Shown piece by piece: positions 16,618 to 26,212 of a stretch of 50,861 bases of DNA. A model generated the notes under the pieces. The model ran no database searches. It worked only from the letters and a program-made list of their open reading frames with translations, and was not told the DNA's origin. The translations under genes were made by a program, and so were the position numbers. Within the stretch, counting starts at the first letter, position 1. Each line of letters begins with the position of its first letter. The DNA lies in assembly GCA_947462255.1 (NCBI GenBank), contig CANHOA010000023.1:1-50861 (forward strand), in the 5' to 3' direction. This DNA is from Flavobacteriales bacterium. Its GTDB lineage: Bacteria > Bacteroidota > Bacteroidia > Flavobacteriales_D > Crocinitomicaceae.

Positions 16618-19600
16618 ATGTACTTGGTCTTTGATACCGAAACCACGGGTTTACCGTCGAATTTTGATGCGCCTATTAGTGATACTAATAATTGGCCGCG
16701 TGTCGTTCAGTTGGCATGGCAAATTCATGATGAGATGGGTGTTTTACTTCATCAGAAAGATTATATTATTAAACCTGTTGGCTATAATATCCCCATCAAA
16801 TCACAGGAAATTCATGGAATTTCATCCGGTCTTGCCGAGTTGCTTGGTGAAGAAATGGCCGATGTTTTGGCGATGTTTAAAGATGATTTATCCAAGGTTG
16901 ATTTTGTAGTAGGGCACAATATAAAGTTTGATCTCAATATCATGGGTTGCGAATTTTATAGGATTCAGGAGGAATCGCCTTTTGAAGGACTAACTATTTT
17001 GGATACGTGTACTGAAAATACTGCCAAACTATGCCAATTAACGGGTGGAAAATCAGGAAGATTTAAACTGCCTACCTTAATCGAATTGCATGTATTCTTA
17101 TTTGGAAAATCGTTTTCAGATGCGCACAATGCTACAGCAGATGTAGAGGCAACAACACGTTGTTTTCTCGAATTAGTTAGAAGGGGACATTTTACCGAGG
17201 AAGAATTAAAAAAAGAAGCGGGCTATCTAAATAGCTTTAAAGCTGCTAATCTTGAGGCGATTGCTCCTATTGGGATGTCGCATGTTAACTTAAAGGCAGA
17301 AAGTGAAAAGTTAATTTCAAAATCAGCAAGAAAACAAGATATTCATATTTCTGCAAACGAAATGGCAGATTTTGAGAAGGCTAATTTTGCTCACTTACAT
17401 AACCATACTCAATACTCTATTCTACAGTCTACAAGTGATATTAAAGGACTTGTTAAAAAAGCGGGTGAGCTAAATATGCCTGCTATTGCTTTAACCGATA
17501 TTGGAAATATGATGGCTGCTTTCCACTTCGAAAAAGCAGTGAGTGATTACAATAATGAAGTTAAAAAAGAAAGTGAAGAGGCTGTAAATTCAGGTGCTGA
17601 TTTTAATAAAATACCGCTATTGCCAATTATTGGGAGTGTGTTTAATGTCTGTGCCGATCACCTTGATAAATCACGCCAGGATAATGGTAGTCAAGTGCTA
17701 CTGCTTGCCAAAAATAAGAAAGGGTACCATAATTTGATTAAGTTGTCTTCTTTAGCTTTCACAAAAGGGAAGTACTACGTACCTCGAATTGATAAGACAT
17801 TAATTGAACAGTTCCACAGTGATATAATCGTGCTTTCTGGAAATGCTTATGGTGAAATTCCAAATTTGCTTTTGAATGTAGGAGAAAAACAAGCTGAGGA
17901 GGCATTGCTTTGGTGGAAGGACTTGTTTAAAGATGATTTTTATATTGAAATTAATCGGCATAATACTGAAGTAGAATCTTTGTTAAATCAACAATTAGTG
18001 GATTTAGCGAATAAACACCAGGTGAAAATTGTTGCCACAAATAATACTTTTTATATTGAACAAAAAGATGCTGTAGCACATGATGTGCTGCTTTGTGTAA
18101 AAGATAATGAACTGGTTTCAACGCCTAAGGGTCGGGGAAGGGGTTACAGATTTGGAATGGTTAATAACGAGTTCTATTTTAAAACAGCAGAGCAAATGAA
18201 GGCGCTATTTGCTAACCTGCCCGATGCTATTATTAATATTCAAGAAATTATTGATAAATGCGAGCATTATTCTCTCGCTCGAGAAGTATTGCTTCCTGCC
18301 TTTGATATTCCAATAGAGTTCATTGACCCCAGGGATAAGGAAACAGGCTCAAATTTTGGTGAAAATGCCTATCTGCGACACTTAACCTATGAAGGCGCGA
18401 AAAAAAGGTACGGCGAATTAAATGAAGGGTTAATCGAACGAATTGATTTTGAATTAAAAACCATTGAAAATACAGGGTATCCTGGGTATTTTTTAATTGT
18501 TCAAGATTTTTGCCAAGCCGCTAGAGATATGGGCGTTTCTGTCGGACCTGGAAGGGGCTCCGCTGCCGGATCAGTGGTTGCTTATGCTACCAAAATAACG
18601 AATGTTGATCCCATTAAATACGACTTGCTTTTTGAGCGTTTTTTGAATCCAGATAGAATCTCCATGCCAGATATTGATATTGATTTCGACGACGAAGGTA
18701 GGGGGAAGGTGATCGATTACGTTATCCAAAAATATGGCGCAAATCAAGTGGCTCAAATTATTACCTATGGCACAATGGCGGCAAAATCTGCTGTTCGAGA
18801 TACGGCTCGGGTTCTTGATTTACCCCTGCCTGATGCGGATAGGATGGCAAAACTTATTCCTGATATTTCGTTGAAGAAATTGTTTGCCATTGAAGACTTT
18901 TTACTATCCGACGAATTAAAAAATAATCAAGAAGCATTCAATAATGCGAAGGAATTAAGGCGAATATTTAAAGGCACTGACTTGAAAGGGCAAGTGCTAC
19001 AAAAAGCCATGGAAATTGAGGGCACTGTCCGTAATACAGGAATTCATGCCTGTGGGGTAATCATAACGCCTGGCGATATTACTAATTTTGTTCCTGTTGC
19101 TACCGCAAAAGATAGCGAAATGGTGTGTACTCAATTTGATAATTCTGTCGCTGAATATGCCGGTTTATTAAAAATGGACTTCTTGGGATTAAAAACCCTA
19201 ACCTTGATAAAAGATGCCCTAAAGTTACTAGCCGAAAATAGACAAATAACCTTGGTTTCTGATGATTTTCCTGATGATGATGAACTTACCTATGCGCTCT
19301 TTCAAAAGGGTGAAACGGTGGGTATTTTTCAATATGAATCGCCAGGAATGCAAAAATACCTGAAGGAATTAAAACCGACTGAGTTTGGCGATTTAATTGC
19401 CATGAATGCCTTGTATCGTCCGGGTCCAATTGAATACATTCCTTCGTTTATTAAACGAAAACATGGCATAGACAAAATTGAATATGACTTAGATGATTGT
19501 TCAGAAATCCTCAAAGAAACCTACGGCATTACCGTTTACCAAGAGCAGGTTATGCTCCTGTCGCAGCAACTAGCTGATTTCACGAAAGGGGAGGCTGATA

Positions 19601-20973
19601 CCTTGCGAAAAGCAATGGGAAAAAAAGATGCGAAGGTTTTAAGTAAAATGAAACCTGCCTTCATTGAGCGTGGTGGTCTTAAGGGACATGATGCGCAGAA
19701 ATTAGAGAAAATTTGGAAGGATTGGGAAGCTTTTGCTTCTTATGCTTTTAATAAATCCCACTCTACTTGCTATGCATGGATTGCCTACCAAACAGCTTAC
19801 CTAAAAGCAAATTATCCTGCTGAATACATGGCGTCTGTTTTAAGTAACAACATGAATGATATGAAACAGGTTACTTTTTTCATGGAAGAATGTAAACGAA
19901 TGGGAATCAATGTACTCGGACCTGATATTAACGAATCTAAATTTAGTTTTACGGTCAACAAGGAAGGAGCAATTCGATTTGGACTTGGTGCCATCAGGGG
20001 AATGGGTGCAGGATCGGTGGAAGCAATTATTGAAGGTCGCGAGGAGGAGAATTATTCTTCTATTTTTGATTTTTCAAAGAAAATAAACCTTAAAAGTTGT
20101 ACAAAGAGAGTATTTGAATGCCTGGTATTTGCAGGTGGCTTTGATTCATTTGAAGGTGTTAACCGAGCGCAATACTTGCTCAAAGACACGAATGGAAGAA
20201 CATTCATCGAAGGCGTCCATAGATTTGGTGAACTCTATCAATTTAATTTGAATTCACCTCAATATGATATGTTTGGGAATCAAACGGGTGATTTTTTACC
20301 TGAACCAATAATTCCATTTTGTGATGAATGGCCTAGCAGTTATAAATTGAATAGAGAAAAAGAAATGATTGGTATTTATATCTCCGGCCATCCTTTAGAC
20401 GATTATAAGCATGAAATTGAGGCTTTTTGTCCTGCAAATGTTGGGATGCTTGCTGATTTTGCTGCGAATAAGGGAAGAGATTTATTTTTTGCCGCGATTG
20501 TGACAAGTGTTGAGCATCGCTTAACAAAATCAGGCGATCCTTTCGGGACATTGACCTTTGAAGATTATACCGATCAGTTTAAATTAAACATCTTTAAAGA
20601 GAACTACCTCAGATATAAACATTTCATGGTGCCTGGAACGTTCCTTACCCTGCGAGGTAGAATTGAAATTCCTCGGTATCGGAATGACTTAGAGTTTGTC
20701 GTGAGCAGTATTGAATTATTAGACGATCTGAGGGATAAGAAAACAAAAAACATTCAGTTGACTATTTCTAATAGTGATCTTGATAATTTACTCATAGATG
20801 AACTGAATGGGATTTTTACAGCAAATAATGGAAATACTCCAGTAGAATTTAATATTGTCGACCACTTGGATGGTTTTGAGGTTAAACTTCCATCGCGCTC
20901 TATAAAAGTTCGTCCAGGAACTGAACTTTACAAAGAACTGCAACGATTAAATGTCTTGTTTAAGCTAAATTGA
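16618..20973 (+). CDS. dnaE: DNA polymerase III alpha subunit with fused exonuclease
   Basis: Replicative polymerase, 1451 aa. Residues 1-180 are a DEDDh proofreading exonuclease like DnaQ: D6-x-E8 in FDTETTG, then VVGHNIKFDLN, then HNATADVEAT. A PHP domain begins near 257 (HLHNHTQYSIL), but the usual ALTDHGN reads ALTDIGN with I295, so its metal site looks incomplete. The polymerase palm follows with catalytic D687 and D689 in MPDIDIDFDDEGRG. The region from about 1290 has the OB-fold typical of DnaE. An epsilon-alpha fusion of this kind is known in Bacteroidota. The gene is transcribed alone. Confidence 0.95.
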   Translation: MYLVFDTETTGLPSNFDAPISDTNNWPRVVQLAWQIHDEMGVLLHQKDYIIKPVGYNIPIKSQEIHGISSGLAELLGEEMADVLAMFKDDLSKVDFVVGHNIKFDLNIMGCEFYRIQEESPFEGLTILDTCTENTAKLCQLTGGKSGRFKLPTLIELHVFLFGKSFSDAHNATADVEATTRCFLELVRRGHFTEEELKKEAGYLNSFKAANLEAIAPIGMSHVNLKAESEKLISKSARKQDIHISANEMADFEKANFAHLHNHTQYSILQSTSDIKGLVKKAGELNMPAIALTDIGNMMAAFHFEKAVSDYNNEVKKESEEAVNSGADFNKIPLLPIIGSVFNVCADHLDKSRQDNGSQVLLLAKNKKGYHNLIKLSSLAFTKGKYYVPRIDKTLIEQFHSDIIVLSGNAYGEIPNLLLNVGEKQAEEALLWWKDLFKDDFYIEINRHNTEVESLLNQQLVDLANKHQVKIVATNNTFYIEQKDAVAHDVLLCVKDNELVSTPKGRGRGYRFGMVNNEFYFKTAEQMKALFANLPDAIINIQEIIDKCEHYSLAREVLLPAFDIPIEFIDPRDKETGSNFGENAYLRHLTYEGAKKRYGELNEGLIERIDFELKTIENTGYPGYFLIVQDFCQAARDMGVSVGPGRGSAAGSVVAYATKITNVDPIKYDLLFERFLNPDRISMPDIDIDFDDEGRGKVIDYVIQKYGANQVAQIITYGTMAAKSAVRDTARVLDLPLPDADRMAKLIPDISLKKLFAIEDFLLSDELKNNQEAFNNAKELRRIFKGTDLKGQVLQKAMEIEGTVRNTGIHACGVIITPGDITNFVPVATAKDSEMVCTQFDNSVAEYAGLLKMDFLGLKTLTLIKDALKLLAENRQITLVSDDFPDDDELTYALFQKGETVGIFQYESPGMQKYLKELKPTEFGDLIAMNALYRPGPIEYIPSFIKRKHGIDKIEYDLDDCSEILKETYGITVYQEQVMLLSQQLADFTKGEADTLRKAMGKKDAKVLSKMKPAFIERGGLKGHDAQKLEKIWKDWEAFASYAFNKSHSTCYAWIAYQTAYLKANYPAEYMASVLSNNMNDMKQVTFFMEECKRMGINVLGPDINESKFSFTVNKEGAIRFGLGAIRGMGAGSVEAIIEGREEENYSSIFDFSKKINLKSCTKRVFECLVFAGGFDSFEGVNRAQYLLKDTNGRTFIEGVHRFGELYQFNLNSPQYDMFGNQTGDFLPEPIIPFCDEWPSSYKLNREKEMIGIYISGHPLDDYKHEIEAFCPANVGMLADFAANKGRDLFFAAIVTSVEHRLTKSGDPFGTLTFEDYTDQFKLNIFKENYLRYKHFMVPGTFLTLRGRIEIPRYRNDLEFVVSSIELLDDLRDKKTKNIQLTISNSDLDNLLIDELNGIFTANNGNTPVEFNIVDHLDGFEVKLPSRSIKVRPGTELYKELQRLNVLFKLN

Positions 20974-21007
20974 AGTAAGCTTTGTAGAGGTAGAGTGCAA
21001 GTAATCC

Positions 21008-21082
21008 TTAGTTGTTCTTAATAAGTTGAAAAGATTTAAGTTCATCCTTACCAATTTTTAACTGGTAAGTTCCATTTGCTAA
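21008..21082 (-). pseudogene. possible remnant of a type IX secretion C-terminal domain
   Basis: In the gap after dnaE, the minus strand encodes LANGTYQLKIGKDELKSF then QLIKNN and a TAA stop at 21008. This matches the closing strand of T9SS type A sorting domains, which end like (A/P)-x-G-x-Y-x-L-x-I ... (V/L)-I-K-x. A TGA lies two codons upstream of the L, and no signal or body of a gene remains. With 24 residues, chance similarity is possible. The DNA also forms a 7-bp hairpin (cttacca with tggtaag, 21047-21069). Confidence 0.35.
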
Positions 21083-21131
21083 GACAGATCAATTATTCGG
21101 TGTGTTTTGAACTAAAAGTTGTGCTAGGCTT

Positions 21132-21887
21132 TTATGCCGGTACCACTTCGTCTGATGGTGCTAAAATTCGTCCACAATGTTCGCAAACTAATATTTTCTT
21201 TTTAGTAACGATGTCTAATTGACGCTGAGGTGGGATTTTATTGAAACATCCACCGCAAGAGCCTCTCATAATTGGCACTACTGCTAAGCCATTTTTAGCG
21301 TTTAAACGTAGGCGAGAATAAGCAACTAATAAACGTTCTTCAATGTGCTTCTTAGCATCATCTGATAATTTAATTAATCGGTCTTCGTCTTTTTGTGTCT
21401 CTTTAACAATGGCATCTAACTCAGCTTTTTTAATAGCTAAATCGGACTTTCGCTCTTCTAATCGACCGCTTACTTCATCAAGTGCTTCTTTTTTACCCTC
21501 AATGCGAATTTTTCCTTCTTTGGATTTTTTCTCATTTAATTTAATCTCTAATTCTTGGAATTCAACTTCTTTGGCAAGCGATTCAAATTCACGGTTATTT
21601 CGTACATTATTCTGACGTTCTTTGTATTTTAAAATAGCCGCATCCGATTCTTTTGAAGCTAATTTTCGATCCGAAATCTCAGTCTCTAAGTCTTTAAGCT
21701 CCTCAGACATTTTTTCAAAGCGGGTTTGCATACCAATAATTTCGTCTTCTAAATCTTGAACCTCTACCGGTAGCTCGCCACGTATGGTTCTAATTCTATC
21801 GATTTCAGAATCAATTCTTTGGAGTTCACTTAAAGCATCTAATTTATCAGCTATAGTTACTTCTTTTTTGCTTGCAGTTGCTGCCAT
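21132..21887 (-). CDS. zinc-ribbon coiled-coil protein
   Basis: A 251-aa protein of the widespread C4-type zinc-ribbon family with a helical-hairpin N-terminus. Residues about 12-190 are a long charged coiled coil (ELQRIDSEIDRIRTIRGELP). The C-terminus has two knuckles, C-x2-C in GSCGGCFNKIPP and C-x2-C in VCEHCGRIL. It is cytoplasmic, with no signal peptide. It starts 3 bases after the Nif3-like gene stops, a pairing often seen in bacteria. Its molecular role is not established; nucleic-acid binding is commonly proposed. Confidence 0.82.
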   Translation of the reverse strand: MAATASKKEVTIADKLDALSELQRIDSEIDRIRTIRGELPVEVQDLEDEIIGMQTRFEKMSEELKDLETEISDRKLASKESDAAILKYKERQNNVRNNREFESLAKEVEFQELEIKLNEKKSKEGKIRIEGKKEALDEVSGRLEERKSDLAIKKAELDAIVKETQKDEDRLIKLSDDAKKHIEERLLVAYSRLRLNAKNGLAVVPIMRGSCGGCFNKIPPQRQLDIVTKKKILVCEHCGRILAPSDEVVPA

Positions 21888-21890
21888 ATC

Positions 21891-22985
21891 TTAAAGGTAA
21901 TTAATCGGATTTGTATTTGTTTCACTTAATCGGACGGCAAAGTTAGTAAAATTTTCTTTAATTTTTTCTATCAATAGCGTAGAAGTATATTGTTCGCTTT
22001 CGTAATGCCCAATATCGATTAAGAGTATGCGTTCATCTGCATCAAAAAATTCATGGTATTTAACGTCAGATGTTATGTAACAGTCTGCTCCTGAACGAAT
22101 TGCATCTTTGGCTAGAAAACTTCCACTGCCACCACAAAGGGCTACTTTCTTTATAGGTTTTGTTATTAATTTAGTGTGCCTAATTCCCTTGCTGTTAAAT
22201 ATTTTCTTCAATTGCACCAAAAAGGCCATTTCTTCGCATGGCGTTTCTAATTCGCCTATTAGTCCGGCACCATATCTAGAGTCTTGATTTTTTAATAAAA
22301 TGATGTCGTGGGCCACTTCTTCATATGGATGACTTTCATTCATTGCTTTGATAACGTGGGGTAAATGTTGGCTATCTACAAGGTACTCTACTTTTAATTC
22401 CGATTCTTGAGAGCGTTCTCCAATAGTTCCACTAGTAGGATTTGCGAATTCGCCTGGGGTAAAGGTTCCAATTCCCTCCTGCCGAAAGTGACATTCAGTA
22501 TAATTACCAATACCACCTCCTCCAGCTTTAAATATTGCCGCGTCCAATGCTTCTAGGGCATCTTTAGGCGTATAGACATTTAATTTATAGAGCGCATTCG
22601 TTTTTGGTGCTAAGATCTTGGTATTTATTAATCCAATGCGTCGACCGATTTCTGCATTCACTCCTTCTGGATGGTTGTCAAGATTGGTGTGAATGGCATA
22701 TACAGCAATATCATTTTTTATGCACATGCGCACCACCCGTTCTACATAGCTACTAGCCCCAATTTGCTTCAAACCTTTAAATAAAAGTGGGTGATGGCAA
22801 ATAATCAGGTTGCAATTATGCTCAATGGCCTCTGTGACCACTGCTTCGCTGCAATCTAAACTTACTAAAATACCATGTATAGAAAGCGAGGTATCTCCAA
22901 TCTGCAATCCGCAATTGTCATAATCTTCTTGAAGTTGCAAGGGGTATTCCTTTTCGAAAAAATGTATTAATTCATTTAATTGCAT
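21891..22985 (-). CDS. Nif3-like dinuclear metal-centre protein
   Basis: A 364-aa NIF3/YqfO family protein, formerly called GTP cyclohydrolase I type 2. The metal ligands are visible: H64-H65 in IICHHPLLF, D103 in HTNLDNHPEG, and H327 with E331 in IGHYESEQY. The length shows it carries the extra central PII/CutA-like domain (about 130-240) found in the YqfO subgroup. It forms hexameric rings in known members. The biological substrate is not established. It sits between the outer-membrane protein gene and the zinc-ribbon gene with almost no spacing. Confidence 0.88.
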   Translation of the reverse strand: MQLNELIHFFEKEYPLQLQEDYDNCGLQIGDTSLSIHGILVSLDCSEAVVTEAIEHNCNLIICHHPLLFKGLKQIGASSYVERVVRMCIKNDIAVYAIHTNLDNHPEGVNAEIGRRIGLINTKILAPKTNALYKLNVYTPKDALEALDAAIFKAGGGGIGNYTECHFRQEGIGTFTPGEFANPTSGTIGERSQESELKVEYLVDSQHLPHVIKAMNESHPYEEVAHDIILLKNQDSRYGAGLIGELETPCEEMAFLVQLKKIFNSKGIRHTKLITKPIKKVALCGGSGSFLAKDAIRSGADCYITSDVKYHEFFDADERILLIDIGHYESEQYTSTLLIEKIKENFTNFAVRLSETNTNPINYL

Positions 22986-23714
22986 CTATTCTATGTTTTT
23001 GCTGATACCAATGCTGTAGCCTAAGCCCTTCGAAAAGTGCTCATAATCGCCATATTTAGTTAAGGTATTTGTGAGTTGATAGCGGTACGTCATTTTAAAA
23101 TAGATTCCCCATGTTTTGGCTGAAACATAATGTAGTCCTGCAGAAGACACTAAGCTTAATCCAAAAGAATTGCAGGTACTGCCTTCTTTATTTGTGTTGT
23201 CGTATTTACCACCCAGCTCAGTCGTCCATTGTTGGTTTTGGCGGTAACTATTAAAAAGTTGAGGCATAATGCCGGCACCTATAGAAAAACGGAGTTGCTT
23301 GCCTTGTTCAAATGTTAGTTGACATGGCATAGCGAAATAACGGTATTTTGTTTGGTAGGAATAGGTGCTGTCGCTGCCTAAAACTCCTTGATAAAGATAT
23401 TGCTCGCCCGTTTGGAGATAAGAAATCCCGCCCTGAAAACGCAGAAAGCGATTCAAACTGGTGTTCATGCCTAAGAAATATGACCAAATTTTTAGGGGAG
23501 ATTCTTTCGCTCGTTCTCCTAATGGCACAGTGATGAATTCTTTATTTTCACCCAATTTCCTGAATGAATTCGTAAGATTTGCGTCAAAAACTATGTAGCT
23601 TGGGTTTTTTGTTTTTTTATCTTTAATAACCTTTCCTTCCTTACTGATGATCTGAGAAAAATAAGAAGTGGGAGAGAAAGTCCAAAGCAGAATAATTAAT
23701 AGTATTGTTCTCAT
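22986..23714 (-). CDS. putative outer-membrane beta-barrel protein
   Basis: A 242-aa exported protein with a signal peptide (MRTILLIILLWTFSPTSYFS). Its body alternates hydrophobic and polar residues and includes SYLQTGEQYLYQGV, YRYFAMPCQLTFEQG, IYFKMTYRYQL and GLGYSIGISKN, the pattern of an outer-membrane barrel of about eight strands (PorT-like or OmpW-like size). No named family is recognised. It is the first gene of a minus operon with nif3-like and zinc-ribbon genes; the stop abuts the next start. Confidence 0.65.
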   Translation of the reverse strand: MRTILLIILLWTFSPTSYFSQIISKEGKVIKDKKTKNPSYIVFDANLTNSFRKLGENKEFITVPLGERAKESPLKIWSYFLGMNTSLNRFLRFQGGISYLQTGEQYLYQGVLGSDSTYSYQTKYRYFAMPCQLTFEQGKQLRFSIGAGIMPQLFNSYRQNQQWTTELGGKYDNTNKEGSTCNSFGLSLVSSAGLHYVSAKTWGIYFKMTYRYQLTNTLTKYGDYEHFSKGLGYSIGISKNIE

Positions 23715-23718
23715 ATCA

Positions 23719-23726
23719 CAAAGTTA
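23719..23726 (-). promoter_or_regulatory. -7 box of the outer-membrane protein/nif3 operon
   Basis: TAACTTTG on the minus strand fits TAnnTTTG and lies 4 bases before the ATG at 23714, predicting an almost leaderless mRNA. No clear -33 box. Confidence 0.4.
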
Positions 23727-23795
23727 CGTAAAACCGACTATTTATTAACCTAGAAATAATGTTTTAAGCGGACTTTTTATTCTTATCTTTTGGGG

Positions 23796-23888
23796 ATGAA
23801 ATGGACCTTTTTTTTAGTGCTATTCTATTCCTCTTCGTTTTCACAGCATGATTTCAAATTACCGATTGATTCATGCAAATTCAGATAA
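23796..23888 (+). CDS. possible 30-aa exported peptide or gene remnant
   Basis: ATG at 23796 opens MKWTFFLVLFYSSSFSQ, which has the form of a signal peptide with a cleavage site before Q17 or after it, then HDFKLPIDSCKFR and a stop. The last 18 bases overlap the 3' end of the ABC-F gene on the other strand. It could be the stump of a lost secreted-protein gene or a chance frame. No strong promoter (a near-match TATCTTTTG lies at 23783-23791). Confidence 0.25.
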   Translation: MKWTFFLVLFYSSSFSQHDFKLPIDSCKFR

Positions 23889-25748
23889 TTCTAGCCAGCG
23901 ATTGCTAAGTTCATCCAATTCACTAATTACCTTTCCAAGTACAATTCCAGCCTCATAAAGTTCACTGTTGCTTTTGCTAGTGTCACTCAATTTATCGGTT
24001 AATTCAAGTTTGATTCCTTCTAATTCCGCTAGCTTTTTTTCAAGGGTTTTTAATTCTTCTTTCTCCTTAAAATTGAGCTTCCGTTTTTCATCGGAAAGTA
24101 TTGTAGGCTTTAAAAATTTCTCTTCCTCTTTGCTCATAGGGACCTCAAGGTTCTTTTTTACCTCTTTTGATTTACCATTTTGCACTTTTCTGTAATCAGT
24201 ATAATTGCCAACAATATCTAAAATTTTTCCCTCGCCTTCAAAAACAAACAAGTGGTCTACCATTTTATCCATGAAATACCTGTCGTGTGAAACAACTACT
24301 AAACAACCTTGAAAATTTCGCAAGTATTCTTCTAATACTGCCATCGCAAAAATGTCCAAATCGTTCGTCGGTTCATCCAAAATCAGAAAATTCGGATTGG
24401 CCATTAACACTTTTAGAAGTTTTAAGCGCCGCTTTTCTCCACCGCTTAATTTATGCACAAAATTATAGTGACTGTCGCGGGTGAATAAAAATCGCTCAAG
24501 TAATTGCGATGCCGACAATTGTTTTCCTTTTTCTAAGGGGATGTATTCTGCTACGTCTTTTACAACATCAATTACTTTTTTGGAATCGTCTACTTTGATT
24601 AAATCCTGGCTATAGTATCCGAAAACGATGGTTTCTCCAATCACTACTTTTCCTCTATTCGGTTCTTCTTGTCCAATTAAAAGGTTTAAAAAGGTGCTTT
24701 TTCCTGTCCCATTGTTGCCAACAATTCCTAAGCGTTCTTTGCGTTGGAAATGATAAGAAAAATCATGTAATATGGTTTTATCGCCAAATGCTTTGCCGAT
24801 TTTATGAAATTCTACTATTTTGGAACCTAAACGCTCCATTTTAACTGGAAGTTCCATTTCGTCTTCCTCTAAGCGCATTTGCGCAGTAGATTTAATACCT
24901 TCAAAAGCGTCTACGCGCGCTTTTTGCTTCGTTCCTCTCGCTTTCGGCTGTCGTCGAATCCAATCCAATTCTTTCCTAAAGGTATTTCTAGCTTTATCAA
25001 CCGTGGATTGTAATTGCTCTTCACGTTCTGCCTTTTTCTCTAAGTAATAGGAGAAATTTCCTTTGTATCGAAACAGTGTTTCGTTGCTCAATTCGTAAAT
25101 GGTATCACAAACAACCTCAAGGAAATAACGGTCATGAGTAACCATTAAAATCGTTGATTTAGATGTCGACAAATAGGACTCTAACCATTCTATCATGTCC
25201 AAGTCTAAATGGTTTGTCGGCTCATCTAAAAATAGGAAATCTGCTTCAGACAACAGTACTTTTGCTAAGGCCACTCTTTTCTTTTGTCCACCCGATAGGC
25301 TTTCAATTTTTTGAGAGGTATCAGTTAGTTTTAATACGCTAAGGATCTGTTGCACTTTCACTTCAATATCCCACGCATTCATATCGGTGAGCTGCTGATA
25401 GCATTCCTCTAACGCTTTTTCGTCATTATTAGCAATGGCGATATTGTATGTTTTGATTAATTGTAGTTCGGGGATATCGTGGTCAAAAACTGCCTCAAGA
25501 ATCGTTTGTTCCGGGTTCATTTGTTCACTTTGCTCCATGAAGGCGATACGAATGTCGTTTCGGTATACAATTCGACCACTATCGTAGGGCTCCATTTCCA
25601 TTAAACAACGCAGCAGAGTTGTTTTTCCAGCGCCGTTCTTTGCTACGATGGCAACTTTTTGCCCTTGATCTATACCAAATGTTAAATCCGAAAATAATAT
25701 TCTGACACCGAATGACTTGGTGAGGTTTTCAACCGATAAATAATTCAT
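23871..25748 (-). CDS. ABC-F ATPase (Uup-like)
   Basis: A soluble ATP-binding cassette protein that acts on ribosomes or DNA intermediates rather than in transport; there is no membrane domain. With the start at MNYLSVENLTKSFG it is 625 aa. Two complete ABC units are seen: Walker A (A36-KNGAGKTT) with signature LSGGQKKRVALAK, and Walker A NNGTGKSTFL with LSGGEKRRLKLLK; both have DEPTN Walker B. The C-terminal 100 residues are a charged coiled coil as in Uup. I chose ATG at 25748 rather than the upstream in-frame ATG, because it follows the DUF4293 stop by 1 base. Confidence 0.87.
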   Translation of the reverse strand: MNYLSVENLTKSFGVRILFSDLTFGIDQGQKVAIVAKNGAGKTTLLRCLMEMEPYDSGRIVYRNDIRIAFMEQSEQMNPEQTILEAVFDHDIPELQLIKTYNIAIANNDEKALEECYQQLTDMNAWDIEVKVQQILSVLKLTDTSQKIESLSGGQKKRVALAKVLLSEADFLFLDEPTNHLDLDMIEWLESYLSTSKSTILMVTHDRYFLEVVCDTIYELSNETLFRYKGNFSYYLEKKAEREEQLQSTVDKARNTFRKELDWIRRQPKARGTKQKARVDAFEGIKSTAQMRLEEDEMELPVKMERLGSKIVEFHKIGKAFGDKTILHDFSYHFQRKERLGIVGNNGTGKSTFLNLLIGQEEPNRGKVVIGETIVFGYYSQDLIKVDDSKKVIDVVKDVAEYIPLEKGKQLSASQLLERFLFTRDSHYNFVHKLSGGEKRRLKLLKVLMANPNFLILDEPTNDLDIFAMAVLEEYLRNFQGCLVVVSHDRYFMDKMVDHLFVFEGEGKILDIVGNYTDYRKVQNGKSKEVKKNLEVPMSKEEEKFLKPTILSDEKRKLNFKEKEELKTLEKKLAELEGIKLELTDKLSDTSKSNSELYEAGIVLGKVISELDELSNRWLELSEFA

Positions 25749-25749
25749 G

Positions 25750-26202
25750 TTAACGTAGTCTGTTGTATGAGTCAAGTAAATTCTTGTCTCGCATTATCCC
25801 GCGTAAGCCTAAATAAGTAAAAGGCAAACCAAGGATTAATAGGTAATAACCAAGGCCAAAACTTACGGAGTCTGGCACGTTTGGCATTAGTTTAAATAGG
25901 AATAAGGAGGTAATTCCTACCACGAAAAGCAAGTAAAATAAGAACGTGAATTTTATCAGTTTTAGTTGTAAACCTATCTTTTTAAACTTGCTAATGGTAA
26001 AGATTAAGAGCGCCACTAATGCAATAATTACTAAGTAAAATGGAAATCCCCAAACAACTTCTTTTCCTTGAAAAAAACCATAAATAGTGAATTGATGTGG
26101 CATCTCTTTCGCTTGATAGGTTCCAATTTCTAATCCGCTCAATAAAATCGAAAGATTGATTATTACAAATCCAAAATACAAATGCTGTATGCGCTGAATC
26201 AT
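25750..26202 (-). CDS. DUF4293 membrane protein
   Basis: A 150-aa integral membrane protein with about four hydrophobic segments, starting MIQRIQHLYF, which is the characteristic opening of the Bacteroidota DUF4293 family. I chose ATG at 26202 because the longer frame adds 36 residues that overlap aroC and break this conserved start. It lies between aroC (10 bases away) and the ABC-F gene (1 base), so all three are likely co-transcribed. Function is unknown. Confidence 0.78.
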   Translation of the reverse strand: MIQRIQHLYFGFVIINLSILLSGLEIGTYQAKEMPHQFTIYGFFQGKEVVWGFPFYLVIIALVALLIFTISKFKKIGLQLKLIKFTFLFYLLFVVGITSLFLFKLMPNVPDSVSFGLGYYLLILGLPFTYLGLRGIMRDKNLLDSYNRLR

Positions 26203-26212
26203 GCTAATTTTT

